DNA from: an uncultured Pelagibacteraceae bacterium
GTDB taxonomy: Bacteria > Pseudomonadota > Alphaproteobacteria > Pelagibacterales > Pelagibacteraceae
DNA: 64,000 nt
NCBI GenBank assembly: GCA_902568875.1
Contig: CACFSG010000001.1
Span: 44,374-108,373 of the forward strand
Direction of reading: 5' to 3'
Shown here one piece after another: positions 52,862-61,532 of this stretch. A program made the position numbers and the translations under genes. The notes beneath the pieces are model-generated. The model did not search any database, had not been told where the DNA came from, and saw only the letters and a program-made list of their open reading frames with translations. How positions within the stretch are numbered: position 1 is the first letter of the stretch; each line of letters opens with the position of its first letter.

Positions 52862-52896
52862 AAATAGGCACCAATTTTTTAAATTGGCGCCTATTT
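52862..52896 (-). terminator. Intercistronic hairpin between tauA and tauB
   Basis: AAATAGGCACCAATTT pairs with AAATTGGCGCCTATTT at 15 of 16 positions with a 3-base loop. It lies 24 bases past the tauA stop. It probably attenuates read-through to tauBC or stabilises tauA mRNA, matching the hairpin placed after the iron-binding protein at 33543. Only a short U-tract follows on the minus strand. Confidence 0.7.
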
Positions 52897-52920
52897 AAAT
52901 TTTTTTAGCTCTATAAAAAA

Positions 52921-53862
52921 CTACAGAGGTAAGAAACTAGTATCTACTGCTCCTTTTGGTGTTCCCATTCCTTTAAGGAATCCATCAAGATTTCCACTTT
53001 CCATAGATTTTTTAGTTTCTTCTGGTGTTAGAAATTTAAATCCACCGATAGTTTCTTTCATATCAGCAAGTTTCATTTCAGCATCTTTAGCTATTACGTT
53101 TAAGTCTGATTTACCAGCTGCGTATCTAGCATTTGCTTCATGAGTTACTTCAATAAAAGTTCTAAGCATTCCTGGATTTTCTTTCATGAATTTGTCAGTT
53201 ACAGATGTAATATCTATACCTAAAATACCAGCATCACGTGCTTCCTGAACAGTTAAAAGTCTAGAACCAACTGCTGTAGCTGCTTTAATAGAGTTACCAC
53301 CAAATAAACATGCCATTACAACATCACCACTTACTAATGCAGCAGCTCCTTCTTCAGGGTCCATTTGAATAACATCCATTTTGCCTCTATCAGCTCCTAC
53401 AACTTTCATACTTTCATCAAAAACGTACTCAGCCATAGTTCCTAATGGAACAGCAACTTTTTTACCTTCTAATTCAGAAGCGTTAGCTTTTGTAATACCA
53501 GAAGTATTAGATGTAACACAAGTTGTTCCACCCATTCCGTATTCCATAGCAATATCAACAAGCTTTAAAGGTGCTTTAGATTTTACAGCATTTATAAAAG
53601 GTACTAAACCTTGTGAGTAAGAGATATCAATATCTCCTGCTAACATAGCATCTGTCATTGCTCCACCATTTGAAAAGTTAGTCCATTTAACTGGAACACC
53701 TAAAGCTTTATCAAAAAGTTTTTTGACTTTATCTTCTTGGTTAGGCGTTGGCCATTCTAAAAAGAAAGCAACTCTAACTTCATTTGCAGCAGCGTTAGCA
53801 ACTGAAATAGATAAGTTTAGAGCAACGATTGTACCAAGAATAAAACTAATTATTTTTCTCAT
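52921..53862 (-). CDS. tauA: TauA-type periplasmic substrate-binding protein
   Basis: 313 aa. A signal peptide (ISFILGTIVALNLSISVANA) is followed by a NitT/TauT binding fold: VRVAFFLEWPTPNQEDKVKK, VKWTNFSNGGAMTDAMLAGD, IDISYSQGLVPFINAVKSKA and ELEGKKVAVPLGTMAEYVFD. Within the family this group binds taurine, and SAR11 TauA has been described as a taurine binder. The catabolic genes here would also fit dihydroxypropanesulfonate. The start has a good GAGAGGAA ribosome site. Confidence 0.86.
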   Translation of the reverse strand: MRKIISFILGTIVALNLSISVANAAANEVRVAFFLEWPTPNQEDKVKKLFDKALGVPVKWTNFSNGGAMTDAMLAGDIDISYSQGLVPFINAVKSKAPLKLVDIAMEYGMGGTTCVTSNTSGITKANASELEGKKVAVPLGTMAEYVFDESMKVVGADRGKMDVIQMDPEEGAAALVSGDVVMACLFGGNSIKAATAVGSRLLTVQEARDAGILGIDITSVTDKFMKENPGMLRTFIEVTHEANARYAAGKSDLNVIAKDAEMKLADMKETIGGFKFLTPEETKKSMESGNLDGFLKGMGTPKGAVDTSFLPL

Positions 53863-53873
53863 TATATTCCTCT

Positions 53874-53895
53874 CGTTAATTTAATTAAATTAACG
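53874..53895 (-). promoter_or_regulatory. Perfect 22-bp palindrome at the tauA leader
   Basis: Half-site CGTTAATTTAA and its exact complement form an uninterrupted 22-bp palindrome, 12-33 bases upstream of the tauA ATG and overlapping the base of the ribosome site. It may be an operator for this divergent tauA/aminotransferase promoter region or a leader hairpin. A second element, CTAGTAAACTAG (53993-54004), lies nearer the aminotransferase side. Confidence 0.5.
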
Positions 53896-54051
53896 ATATT
53901 TAAATTCAATTTTTGAGAGATGTAAAACAAAATAAATACTACAATCCAAGGTTGTGTAACTATATAAGGTAAGGTATTATGATAAAATATTTCTAGTAAA
54001 CTAGTAAATTTAGTCTAAGAATTTTATAATTATTAAGTTAAAAATTTTATT

Positions 54052-55398
54052 ATGAGCTCAGAAAATAGAACTTCAGTACCAAATTCGTTAAACGAACATT
54101 GGATGCCATTTACATCTAATAAAGATTTTAAAAAAAACCCAAGATTAATTACTGAAGCAAAAGGTGTTTATTTAAAAACTCATCACGGCAAAACACAAAT
54201 TGATGCAAGTTCAGGATTATTTTGTAATCCACTGGGTCATGGAAGAAAAGAAATTACAGAAGCTGTTACAAAACAATTAGAAACTTTAGATTATGCTCAG
54301 CCATTCCAACAGGGTTTTGGAGGTTCATTTGAACTAGCAACAAAAATTTCTAAACATACACCTGGTGATTTGAATAAAATGTTTTTTACTATTTGTGGAT
54401 CAACAGCTGTTGAGACTGCAATTAAAATAGCAGTCGCTTATCATAGAGCTAAAGGAAATGCTCATAGATTTAGATTTGTTGGAAGAGAGCGTGCTTATCA
54501 CGGGATGAATATAGGATGTGTTTCTGTTGGTGGAATGGTTAATAACGTAAAAACTTTTGCTAGCATTTTAATGCCAGGTGTTCAACATATGAGACACACT
54601 CACTTACCAGAACATAAATTTGTTAGTGGACAACCTGAAACAGGTGGAGATTTAGCAAACGATTTAGAAAGAATAGCAATGAATTTTGGTCCAGAAAATA
54701 TAGCGGCATGTATTGTAGAACCAATAGCTGGATCAACTGGAACACTAGTTCCACCAAAAGGTTATTTACAAAAATTAAGAGAAATCTGTGATAAGTATGG
54801 AATACTTTTAATTTTTGATGAAGTAATTACTGGTTGGGGAAGAACAGGATCATCTTTTGCAAGTCATGAATTTGGTGTTACTCCAGATATAATGACAATG
54901 GCAAAGGCTACAACAAATGGAGTAGTGCCAATGGGTGTTGTGGCATGTAAGGATGAAATTTATGATGCTGTTATGGATGCTTCACCAATGGGATCAGTAG
55001 AGTTATTTCATGGTTACACTTATTCAGGAATTCCGGTAGCAGTAGCAGCTGCATTAGCTGTTCAAGATATTTTTGAAAAAGATGATATTTTTAATAGAGC
55101 AAAAAATTTAGCTCCTTATTTCCAAAAAGGTTTATTTTCTCTTCAAGATTTAGAGTCGATAGACAATATAAGAGGTTATGGAATGATGGGTGGTATTGAT
55201 ATGAAAATGAAAGAGAAACCTGGTAAGGCAGGATATGAATGTTTTAAAGCATGTTATGAAGCAGGTGTGAATTTTAAAGCAACAGGAGATTGTTTAATTA
55301 TTGCCCCACAATTTATTTGTGAGGAAAAACATATTGATGAGATTATTGATAAACTTAGAACAGGTATCACTAACTATCAAAAAAACCAAAAAAACTAG
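54052..55398 (+). CDS. Omega-amino acid (taurine/beta-alanine)--pyruvate aminotransferase
   Basis: 448 aa, a class III PLP aminotransferase. The N-terminus LNEHWMPFTSNKDFKKNPRL is typical of the beta-alanine:pyruvate/taurine:pyruvate group. LLIFDEVITGWGRTGSSFAS has the PLP-binding Asp, DIMTMAKATTNGVVPMG the Schiff-base Lys, and LFHGYTYSGIPVAVAAALA the substrate loop. The following alanine dehydrogenase recycles the alanine formed, which is the classic Tpa/Ald taurine arrangement. Taurine is favoured by context; beta-alanine or 4-aminobutyrate are alternatives. Confidence 0.87.
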   Translation: MSSENRTSVPNSLNEHWMPFTSNKDFKKNPRLITEAKGVYLKTHHGKTQIDASSGLFCNPLGHGRKEITEAVTKQLETLDYAQPFQQGFGGSFELATKISKHTPGDLNKMFFTICGSTAVETAIKIAVAYHRAKGNAHRFRFVGRERAYHGMNIGCVSVGGMVNNVKTFASILMPGVQHMRHTHLPEHKFVSGQPETGGDLANDLERIAMNFGPENIAACIVEPIAGSTGTLVPPKGYLQKLREICDKYGILLIFDEVITGWGRTGSSFASHEFGVTPDIMTMAKATTNGVVPMGVVACKDEIYDAVMDASPMGSVELFHGYTYSGIPVAVAAALAVQDIFEKDDIFNRAKNLAPYFQKGLFSLQDLESIDNIRGYGMMGGIDMKMKEKPGKAGYECFKACYEAGVNFKATGDCLIIAPQFICEEKHIDEIIDKLRTGITNYQKNQKN

Positions 55399-55441
55399 TT
55401 AGTTTATATTTTTATATATCTATAGTTAACAGAGAGAGATA

Positions 55442-56560
55442 ATGAAGATAGGCGTACCTAAAGAAATAAAACCACAAGAAAATAGAATTGGTTTAACACC
55501 AGATAGTGTAAAAACATTAGTTTCAGAAGGTCATGAAGTTTTAGTTGAAAATAATGGTGGATTTGAAGCAGGATTTGAAAATGATCAATATACCAAAGCA
55601 GGAGCAAAAATCGTAAACAAAGCATCAGATATTTTTAATGATGCTGAGATAATCGTTAAGGTAAAAGAACCTCAAAAAGCTGAAGTAGATATGATTAGAG
55701 AAAATCAAATTGTATATACTTATCTTCATTTAGCTGCTGCAAAAGAACTTACTGAAGGATTAATTAAATCTAAAAGTATTAATATAGCTTATGAAACAGT
55801 TACTGATGATAATGGTAGACTTCCTTTACTTGCACCCATGAGTGCAGTTGCAGGTCGTATGTCGGTTCAAGCTGGAGCACATTGTTTAGAAAAAAATCAA
55901 AAAGGTAGAGGAATATTATTAGGAGGAGCACCAGGAGGTGAACCAGCAAATGTTTTAATTCTTGGAGGTGGAGTAGTAGGAGAGAATGCTGCAATAATAG
56001 CTACAGGTATGAGAGCTAAAGTTCATATAGTTGATAAATCTGAAGCAAGATTAAAACAATTAGTTCAAATTTTTGGAGATAAAATTATTCCTGAACAAAG
56101 TGATAAAATTGATTTAAATAAATTAGTAGCAGAAACTGATTTATTAATTGGTGGTGTTTTAATACCTGGGGCAGAAGCGCCAAAATTAGTTACCAAAAAT
56201 ATGCTAAAACTAATGAAAAGAGGTTCTGTAATAGTTGATGTTGCAATCGATCAAGGAGGATGTGTTGAAACAAGTAAGCCAACAACTCATGGAGACCCAA
56301 CATATATAGTTGATGATGTTGTTCATTATTGCGTTGCAAACATGCCAGGTGGAGTTCCTAGAACTTCAACTTTTGCATTAAATAAAGCAACTCTTCCTTA
56401 TTTAGTGAAATTAGCAAATAAAGGTTATCAAAAAGCTTTAGGGGAAGACAAAAACTTTTTAGCTGGATTAAATGTTCACAAGGGTGAAGTTACATACAAA
56501 GCTGTAGCGGAAGTTTTTGGGCATAATTTTGTTGTACCAGGAGAAGCAATCAAAAATTAA
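55442..56560 (+). CDS. ald: Alanine dehydrogenase
   Basis: 372 aa. MKIGVPKEIKPQENRIGLTP, VKVKEPQKAEVDMIRENQIV, YLHLAAAKELTEGL (substrate Lys/His region), NVLILGGGVVGENAAIIATG (NAD site) and VDVAIDQGGCVETSKPTTHG are all Ald hallmarks. It deaminates L-alanine to pyruvate, ammonia and NADH, regenerating the amino acceptor for the upstream aminotransferase. A GAGAGAG ribosome site precedes the ATG. Confidence 0.97.
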   Translation: MKIGVPKEIKPQENRIGLTPDSVKTLVSEGHEVLVENNGGFEAGFENDQYTKAGAKIVNKASDIFNDAEIIVKVKEPQKAEVDMIRENQIVYTYLHLAAAKELTEGLIKSKSINIAYETVTDDNGRLPLLAPMSAVAGRMSVQAGAHCLEKNQKGRGILLGGAPGGEPANVLILGGGVVGENAAIIATGMRAKVHIVDKSEARLKQLVQIFGDKIIPEQSDKIDLNKLVAETDLLIGGVLIPGAEAPKLVTKNMLKLMKRGSVIVDVAIDQGGCVETSKPTTHGDPTYIVDDVVHYCVANMPGGVPRTSTFALNKATLPYLVKLANKGYQKALGEDKNFLAGLNVHKGEVTYKAVAEVFGHNFVVPGEAIKN

Positions 56561-56564
56561 TTAG

Positions 56565-59009
56565 ATGGAAAATAAGCTTCCAACTAACACTAAAGTTATT
56601 GTTATTGGAGGCGGAGTAGTTGGCTGTTCAGTTACATATCATTTAGCTAAATTTGGCTGGAAAGATACAATTCTTTTAGAGAGAGATCAACTAACCTCTG
56701 GAACTACATGGCACGCTGCAGGACTTGTTAGTCAATTAGGACCTACTGCAGCAATAACTAAAATAAGAAAATATACATTAGATCTTTATAAAGAGCTCGA
56801 AAGGAAGGTCGATCATTCAGCTGGATTAAGATTAAACGGCGCACTTTCAATTGCTCAAAACAAAGGAAGATGGCAAGAACTACAAAGACAAGCAACAACA
56901 GCTCAACTTTATAATGTTGATGTTAGAATTTTAAACAAAGATCAAATTAAAAAAAATTATCCTATTATTAACACAGATGAAGTAATAGGAGGAATTTTAA
57001 TGCCTGGTGATGGAGCAGCTGATCCTTCAGGGGTAACTCACATGTTAGCAAAAGCAGCTAGACTTGAAGGTGCTAAAATTTTTGAAAAATCTCCTGTTTC
57101 AGAAATTTTAACTAAAAATGGAAAAATTTCAGGAGTTAAAGTTAACGGACAAAAAATTGAATGTGAATATATTGTTTTAGCTTCAGGAATGTGGTCTAGA
57201 CAAATTGGAGAAAAATCTGGTGTAAGTATACCTCTTTATCCTGCAGAGCATTTTTATATTATTACTGAACCCATAGAAAATTTATCTAAAACTTTACCAG
57301 TTATAAGAGATTTTGATAATAGTACTTATATTAAAGAAGATGCTGGTAAAATTTTAGTAGGAATTTTTGAAGGAAAATCCATTCCAGCGTTTGATAAAAT
57401 AAATATGGTTCCAGAAGATTTTTCTTTTGGTGAGTTTCCTGAAAATTTTGAACATTTTGAACCTTATTTAAAATCAGCCATAAAAAGATTTCCAGTTTTG
57501 GAAACTGTTGGAATTAGAAAATTTTTTGCAGGACCAGAATCTTTTACCCCTGATACCAATACTTTATTAGGTGAAGTTCCAGAAGTTAAAAATTTTTTTG
57601 TATGTTGTGGTTTAAATAGTATTGGAATTGGAAGTGGAGGAGGAGTTGGTAAAGTTACAGCAGAATGGCTAATGACTGGTCATATTAATGAAGATATTTT
57701 TAGTTATGATATTAAAAGATTTCAAAAATTTCACTCTGAATTAGGATTTATTAAAAAAAGAATAACAGAAACTTTAGGTGATTTATATGGAATGCACTGG
57801 CCATTCAAACAACATAAAACTTCAAGAAATATTAAAACACTTCCTCATCATGAAAATTTAAAAAGTTTTGGCGCATGTTTTGGTGTTTCAGGTGGATACG
57901 AAAGACCAATGTGGTTTGCATTAAATGGAGGAAAAGCAGAATACGAATACAGTTACAATTATCAAAACTGGTATCCATCTACAGAATATGAAACAAATAA
58001 TACTATTAAGAATGTTGGTTTATTTGATTTAACACCCTTTTCGAAGTTTGAAATAAAATCAGAAAATGCTCATCAAGAATTACAGAGAATATGTACAGCA
58101 AATATCAAAAATGAAGTTGGAAAATGTACTTATACACACATGTTAAATGCTGACGGAGGTATAGAAACTGATTTAACAGTTGTTTGTGTTGAAAAAAATA
58201 ATTTTAGAATAATAAGCTCTGCTGCAACTAGAGAAAGAGACAAATTTCATATAAAAAAACATCTTTCTGAAGGAATTGAATTAAAAGATGTAACAGATGA
58301 TTTTTGTGTATTTGGATTATTTGGTCCAAAAAGTAGAGATTTAATTAGAACAATTAGTAAAGATAATTTTGATAATGATAAATTTAAATTTGGAACAGCT
58401 AAATATATTACAATTAGTGGAGTAAAAATTTGGGCTCAAAGATTATCTTATGTTGGTGAATTAGGTTATGAATTATATGTAGAATTTAAAAATGCTAAAA
58501 GAATATATGAATTACTTATTGAAAAAGGGAAAGATTTTAATCTTTCCAATTGTGGAATGCATGCAATGGATATTATGCGAATGGAAAGTGGATTTTTACA
58601 TTGGGGACACGATATTTCTCCAGAGGAAAATCAATATCAAGCAGGCTTATCTTTTACAATCAGCAATAAAAAGAATGTAGATTTTATTGGTAAACAAGCT
58701 TTAGAAAAAATTAAAAATGAAAAACTTAAAAGTAAATTTACTATGTTTATTTTAAAAGATAGTAAACCAGGAGAACCCTTATTGCTTCATGATGAGCCAA
58801 TTTATATCGATGATAAAATTATAGGAAGATCAACATCCGCAAATTACTCATTTAACTTTAAAAAAAATTTAGTATTTGGATACATTAATAACGATTTTTC
58901 TAATGAAGAACTTCAATCTAAAAATTTATTTATTGAAGTGGAAAAACAAAAATATCCAATATCAATTCAATTAAAGCCATTAAAACAAACAGATTTTAAG
59001 AATATTTAA
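56565..59009 (+). CDS. Second dimethylglycine/sarcosine dehydrogenase-like FAD-GcvT enzyme
   Basis: 814 aa with the same two-domain build as the gene at 23025: FAD site KVIVIGGGVVGCSVTYHLAK, covalent-FAD motif SGTTWHAAGLVSQLGPTAAI, then GcvT domain VGLFDLTPFSKFEIKSENAH, RLSYVGELGYELYVEFKNAK and MDIMRMESGFLHWGHDISPE. It should oxidise an N-methylated amine and load THF. The upstream ald gene is only 4 bases away, unlike the first paralog, which sits with ETF. Substrate may be sarcosine, dimethylglycine or N-methyltaurine; the last is a context guess. Confidence 0.85.
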   Translation: MENKLPTNTKVIVIGGGVVGCSVTYHLAKFGWKDTILLERDQLTSGTTWHAAGLVSQLGPTAAITKIRKYTLDLYKELERKVDHSAGLRLNGALSIAQNKGRWQELQRQATTAQLYNVDVRILNKDQIKKNYPIINTDEVIGGILMPGDGAADPSGVTHMLAKAARLEGAKIFEKSPVSEILTKNGKISGVKVNGQKIECEYIVLASGMWSRQIGEKSGVSIPLYPAEHFYIITEPIENLSKTLPVIRDFDNSTYIKEDAGKILVGIFEGKSIPAFDKINMVPEDFSFGEFPENFEHFEPYLKSAIKRFPVLETVGIRKFFAGPESFTPDTNTLLGEVPEVKNFFVCCGLNSIGIGSGGGVGKVTAEWLMTGHINEDIFSYDIKRFQKFHSELGFIKKRITETLGDLYGMHWPFKQHKTSRNIKTLPHHENLKSFGACFGVSGGYERPMWFALNGGKAEYEYSYNYQNWYPSTEYETNNTIKNVGLFDLTPFSKFEIKSENAHQELQRICTANIKNEVGKCTYTHMLNADGGIETDLTVVCVEKNNFRIISSAATRERDKFHIKKHLSEGIELKDVTDDFCVFGLFGPKSRDLIRTISKDNFDNDKFKFGTAKYITISGVKIWAQRLSYVGELGYELYVEFKNAKRIYELLIEKGKDFNLSNCGMHAMDIMRMESGFLHWGHDISPEENQYQAGLSFTISNKKNVDFIGKQALEKIKNEKLKSKFTMFILKDSKPGEPLLLHDEPIYIDDKIIGRSTSANYSFNFKKNLVFGYINNDFSNEELQSKNLFIEVEKQKYPISIQLKPLKQTDFKNI

Positions 59010-59031
59010 TTAAGATTGTTTTCTTAAAATC
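58992..59031. terminator. Bidirectional hairpin at the FAD-GcvT / BASS convergence
   Basis: GATTTTAAGAA (58992-59002) pairs perfectly with TTCTTAAAATC (59021-59031), an 11-bp stem with an 18-base AT loop. It straddles the two convergent stop codons, which abut (59009/59010). AT-only stems are weak, so the terminator role is moderate. Confidence 0.55.
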
Positions 59032-59858
59032 AAGACAAAAATAATCGATGTTGTCATCATGACCAAAGCATAAGCTGCAGCAGGCACTATAAAAACAATC
59101 TTATCAAACAATTGTGTTCCAACAAATGCTGCTAGAGTCCCATTTTGAAGGCCACATTCTAAGGAAATACATTTTTGTTGAGGTAAGCCTGAAGTAAAGA
59201 ATTTTGCTACATAGAATCCAATTGTCATCATAATTAGATTAAGGCATAAAGCAATTGTTCCAGCTCGCGTAATAAAACTTAACACATTATCCCATTCTTC
59301 AATCCATATTGCAGCAAAGACAATTATAAACAATATAACTGAAACTTTTTGAATTAATTTAGAATTATTGATAATAAAATCTGTAGCTAAACGTCTTATT
59401 ACCATACCTAAGATAACTGGAACAGTTACTACAAAAAACATTTTTAATGCAATATTAGTCATTGAAATATTTTTTGAATCATAGTCAAAATTCAATAAAT
59501 CCATAGATGAAAAAATAATGAAAGGAACTGAAATTATGCTTATTAAACTTATAATTGCTGTAAGAGAAATAGATAATGCAACATCACCGTCACAAAATTT
59601 TGTTAAAACATTCGAAGTAACTCCACCTGGTGCAGCAGCAATTAACATTACTCCTACAGCTAATTCGATTGGAAGATTTATTATCATTAATAATAGATAA
59701 GCAACAATTGGTAATATTATCAATTGACATAATAAACCAATCATAAAATCTTTTGGATTTTTTATTACTCTTACAAAATCATTGATTGTAAGAGACATAC
59801 CAAGTCCAAGCATGATTAATGCTAAAGCTATTGGCGCTACTGTTGTGGCTATTTCCAT
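59010..59858 (-). CDS. Bile acid:sodium symporter (BASS)-family transporter
   Basis: 282 aa with about nine helices. It opens APIALALIMLGLGMSLTIND. LIAAAPGGVTSNVLTKFCDG holds the conserved A-A-P-G-G-x-x-S/T-N motif, and SLECGLQNGTLAAFVGTQLF the second crossover segment. BASS proteins take up organic acids, sterol conjugates or other anions with sodium. The substrate is unknown; being next to the sulfonate genes, an anionic sulfonate or keto acid is conceivable (inference). Confidence 0.9.
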   Translation of the reverse strand: MEIATTVAPIALALIMLGLGMSLTINDFVRVIKNPKDFMIGLLCQLIILPIVAYLLLMIINLPIELAVGVMLIAAAPGGVTSNVLTKFCDGDVALSISLTAIISLISIISVPFIIFSSMDLLNFDYDSKNISMTNIALKMFFVVTVPVILGMVIRRLATDFIINNSKLIQKVSVILFIIVFAAIWIEEWDNVLSFITRAGTIALCLNLIMMTIGFYVAKFFTSGLPQQKCISLECGLQNGTLAAFVGTQLFDKIVFIVPAAAYALVMMTTSIIFVLILRKQS

Positions 59859-59920
59859 AATATTTTTTTTTAAAAAAGTGATTAAACATTATATTAATAT
59901 TTTATAAAATACAATTTATG

Positions 59921-60889
59921 TTATGAAATCATAATGAGATTAAGAACTTTTCTTAAAAATTTAGATTTATCTTTGAAAACTATTGCTTGATGAAGAGTTA
60001 AATCTTTAACATTTTGTCCTCCTAAAAGATATTGTTTTTTATTATTTAACGATAAAAGTTTTTTTTTATTTAAAGTTTTACATTTTCTTATTACTGTAGC
60101 ACGTGGGATATGTGTCATATCTGATATAGACATTGCACTTAAGCCAGGACTGTTTTTACCTTCTAAAACTAAATTTTTTATCCACATTTTACGGCTAGGG
60201 TTTTTATCATCAATATTTCTTTTAGAAAGGTTAATCTGTTGATTCATAGCCACCGTACCTACAATATGAAAACTTAATATATCTTTATAAAATTTGTTGT
60301 ATGAAAGTATTAAAGGTATTTGCATTGTTAAAAACCATCTTAAACATAATGACCAATTAGTCTTTATGATATTTTCAATTATTTCTTTTGTAAAAATATT
60401 TTTGGTTTCAATAAACTTGTTTAATTGCATAGCAAACAGACTAATATATTTTGAGGTAACTTTAATTTGTATTTCTTGAGCCCCTTTGTCAAAAGCTGAA
60501 CGTTTTAAAATAATTTGTTTTTTTTGTCTCTTCAAAATACCTAAATTTTCGAGTTCTAAAACTTTTCGTCTAACTGTTTCTTTAGGTAATGAAAGTTTTT
60601 CACAAAGTTCAGTAATGCTAAATTTATCTATTAATAGTGTTGATTTTGAATTAAATTCATCAAAACTAAGATGAATATTCATTGTATCGTAAAATTGTAA
60701 AGTTTTTTCAACTAATGAAATAACAATCAGAAATTTTATATGATCTTTAAAAGGCATGTATAAGTAGTTCATCCAATTCCATTGGTGAGTTATCCATTCT
60801 TTTCCTAAGAAACCGTAATTTTTGACCAAACAATCATAAATTTGTTCATCAGTAAGAGTTTTTGTAAAATCTATTTGTTTAGGTTCCAT
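59921..60889 (-). CDS. Putative transcriptional regulator with two winged-HTH-like segments
   Basis: 322 aa. Two DNA-binding-like segments are visible: FSITELCEKLSLPKETVRRK then LENLGILKRQ (about residues 90-128), and MSISDMTHIPRATVIRKCKT then NKKKLLSLNNKKQYLL (about 250-285), both MarR/Crp-C-terminal in style. The middle is helical, without a ligand motif that I recognise. Probably a DNA-binding regulator. Two 14-bp direct repeats upstream are candidate self-regulatory sites. Confidence 0.65.
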   Translation of the reverse strand: MEPKQIDFTKTLTDEQIYDCLVKNYGFLGKEWITHQWNWMNYLYMPFKDHIKFLIVISLVEKTLQFYDTMNIHLSFDEFNSKSTLLIDKFSITELCEKLSLPKETVRRKVLELENLGILKRQKKQIILKRSAFDKGAQEIQIKVTSKYISLFAMQLNKFIETKNIFTKEIIENIIKTNWSLCLRWFLTMQIPLILSYNKFYKDILSFHIVGTVAMNQQINLSKRNIDDKNPSRKMWIKNLVLEGKNSPGLSAMSISDMTHIPRATVIRKCKTLNKKKLLSLNNKKQYLLGGQNVKDLTLHQAIVFKDKSKFLRKVLNLIMIS

Positions 60890-60911
60890 ATTTTAAAAAT
60901 AAATCATTTGA

Positions 60912-60957
60912 GACCCAAATTGGACATATGTCAATAAATTATCGACCCAATTTGAAC
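60912..60957 (-). promoter_or_regulatory. Two 14-bp direct repeats upstream of the HTH regulator
   Basis: GACCCAAATTGGAC (60912-60925) and GACCCAATTTGAAC (60944-60957) match at 12 of 14 positions. They start 32 bp apart, about three helical turns, and so would face the same side of the DNA. Each carries a near-palindromic CCAAATTGG core. They lie 23-68 bases before the regulator start and may also serve the divergent small gene. Confidence 0.55.
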
Positions 60958-60986
60958 TTTAATAAAATTGTTTACTTAGGTTTTGC

Positions 60987-61232
60987 ATGTTTAAATGTTT
61001 TATGGAAAATAAAGGCTTTGCAGAACAACAAACTAATATTACGACCCCAAATAGTTTTGTAATAGCTGAAAAGCCTTTAAAAAATGGAAAAACTTTTTCA
61101 AAACGAGTTGATATCAACGATCTAAAATCAAAACTTAAAGAGACAGAAAGCAAAGAATTAAAAAAAAATATTTCTATTTTTTCATTTTTAATTTTAGCAT
61201 TAGCCTCTTTAGGAATTTATCTTTCTTTTTGA
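60987..61232 (+). CDS. Small tail-anchored-type membrane protein, 81 aa
   Basis: The start may be ATG 60987 or ATG 61002 (MENKGFAEQQTNITTPNSFV). A hydrophilic N-terminal part ends in one C-terminal membrane helix, ISIFSFLILALASLGIYLSF. No recognised family. It is divergent from the HTH regulator and followed on the same strand by a second small protein of the same build. Confidence 0.58.
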   Translation: MFKCFMENKGFAEQQTNITTPNSFVIAEKPLKNGKTFSKRVDINDLKSKLKETESKELKKNISIFSFLILALASLGIYLSF

Positions 61233-61273
61233 TAATATTTGCAAATACAGTTAATTAGTGATTAAATTAAATT

Positions 61274-61480
61274 ATGAAAAAAATGGATATCAACAATAAA
61301 GATAACGTATTTTATAGATATTTACAAAATGACGCTAAAGAACTTCAACCAAAAAGTAGCAATATAAATGTTCTATTAAATAGAATTAAATTAAATAAAA
61401 AAAATGAAAATAGAAAAAAAATATATTTTTCAGCAATTGCTTCTACAGGGTTAATTTTATTTGGACTATTCATCTTTTAA
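61274..61480 (+). CDS. Small tail-anchored-type membrane protein, 68 aa
   Basis: A basic, hydrophilic N-terminal region (DAKELQPKSSNINVLLNRIK) is followed by a single C-terminal helix (IYFSAIASTGLILFGLFIF). The start is ATG 61274, with another ATG at 61283. No family recognised. It resembles the upstream 81-aa protein in layout, though not obviously in sequence. Confidence 0.58.
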   Translation: MKKMDINNKDNVFYRYLQNDAKELQPKSSNINVLLNRIKLNKKNENRKKIYFSAIASTGLILFGLFIF

Positions 61481-61532
61481 TAAAATTTACTAAATTTTCC
61501 TAAAATTCTTATATTTATTTGATTAATTGATA

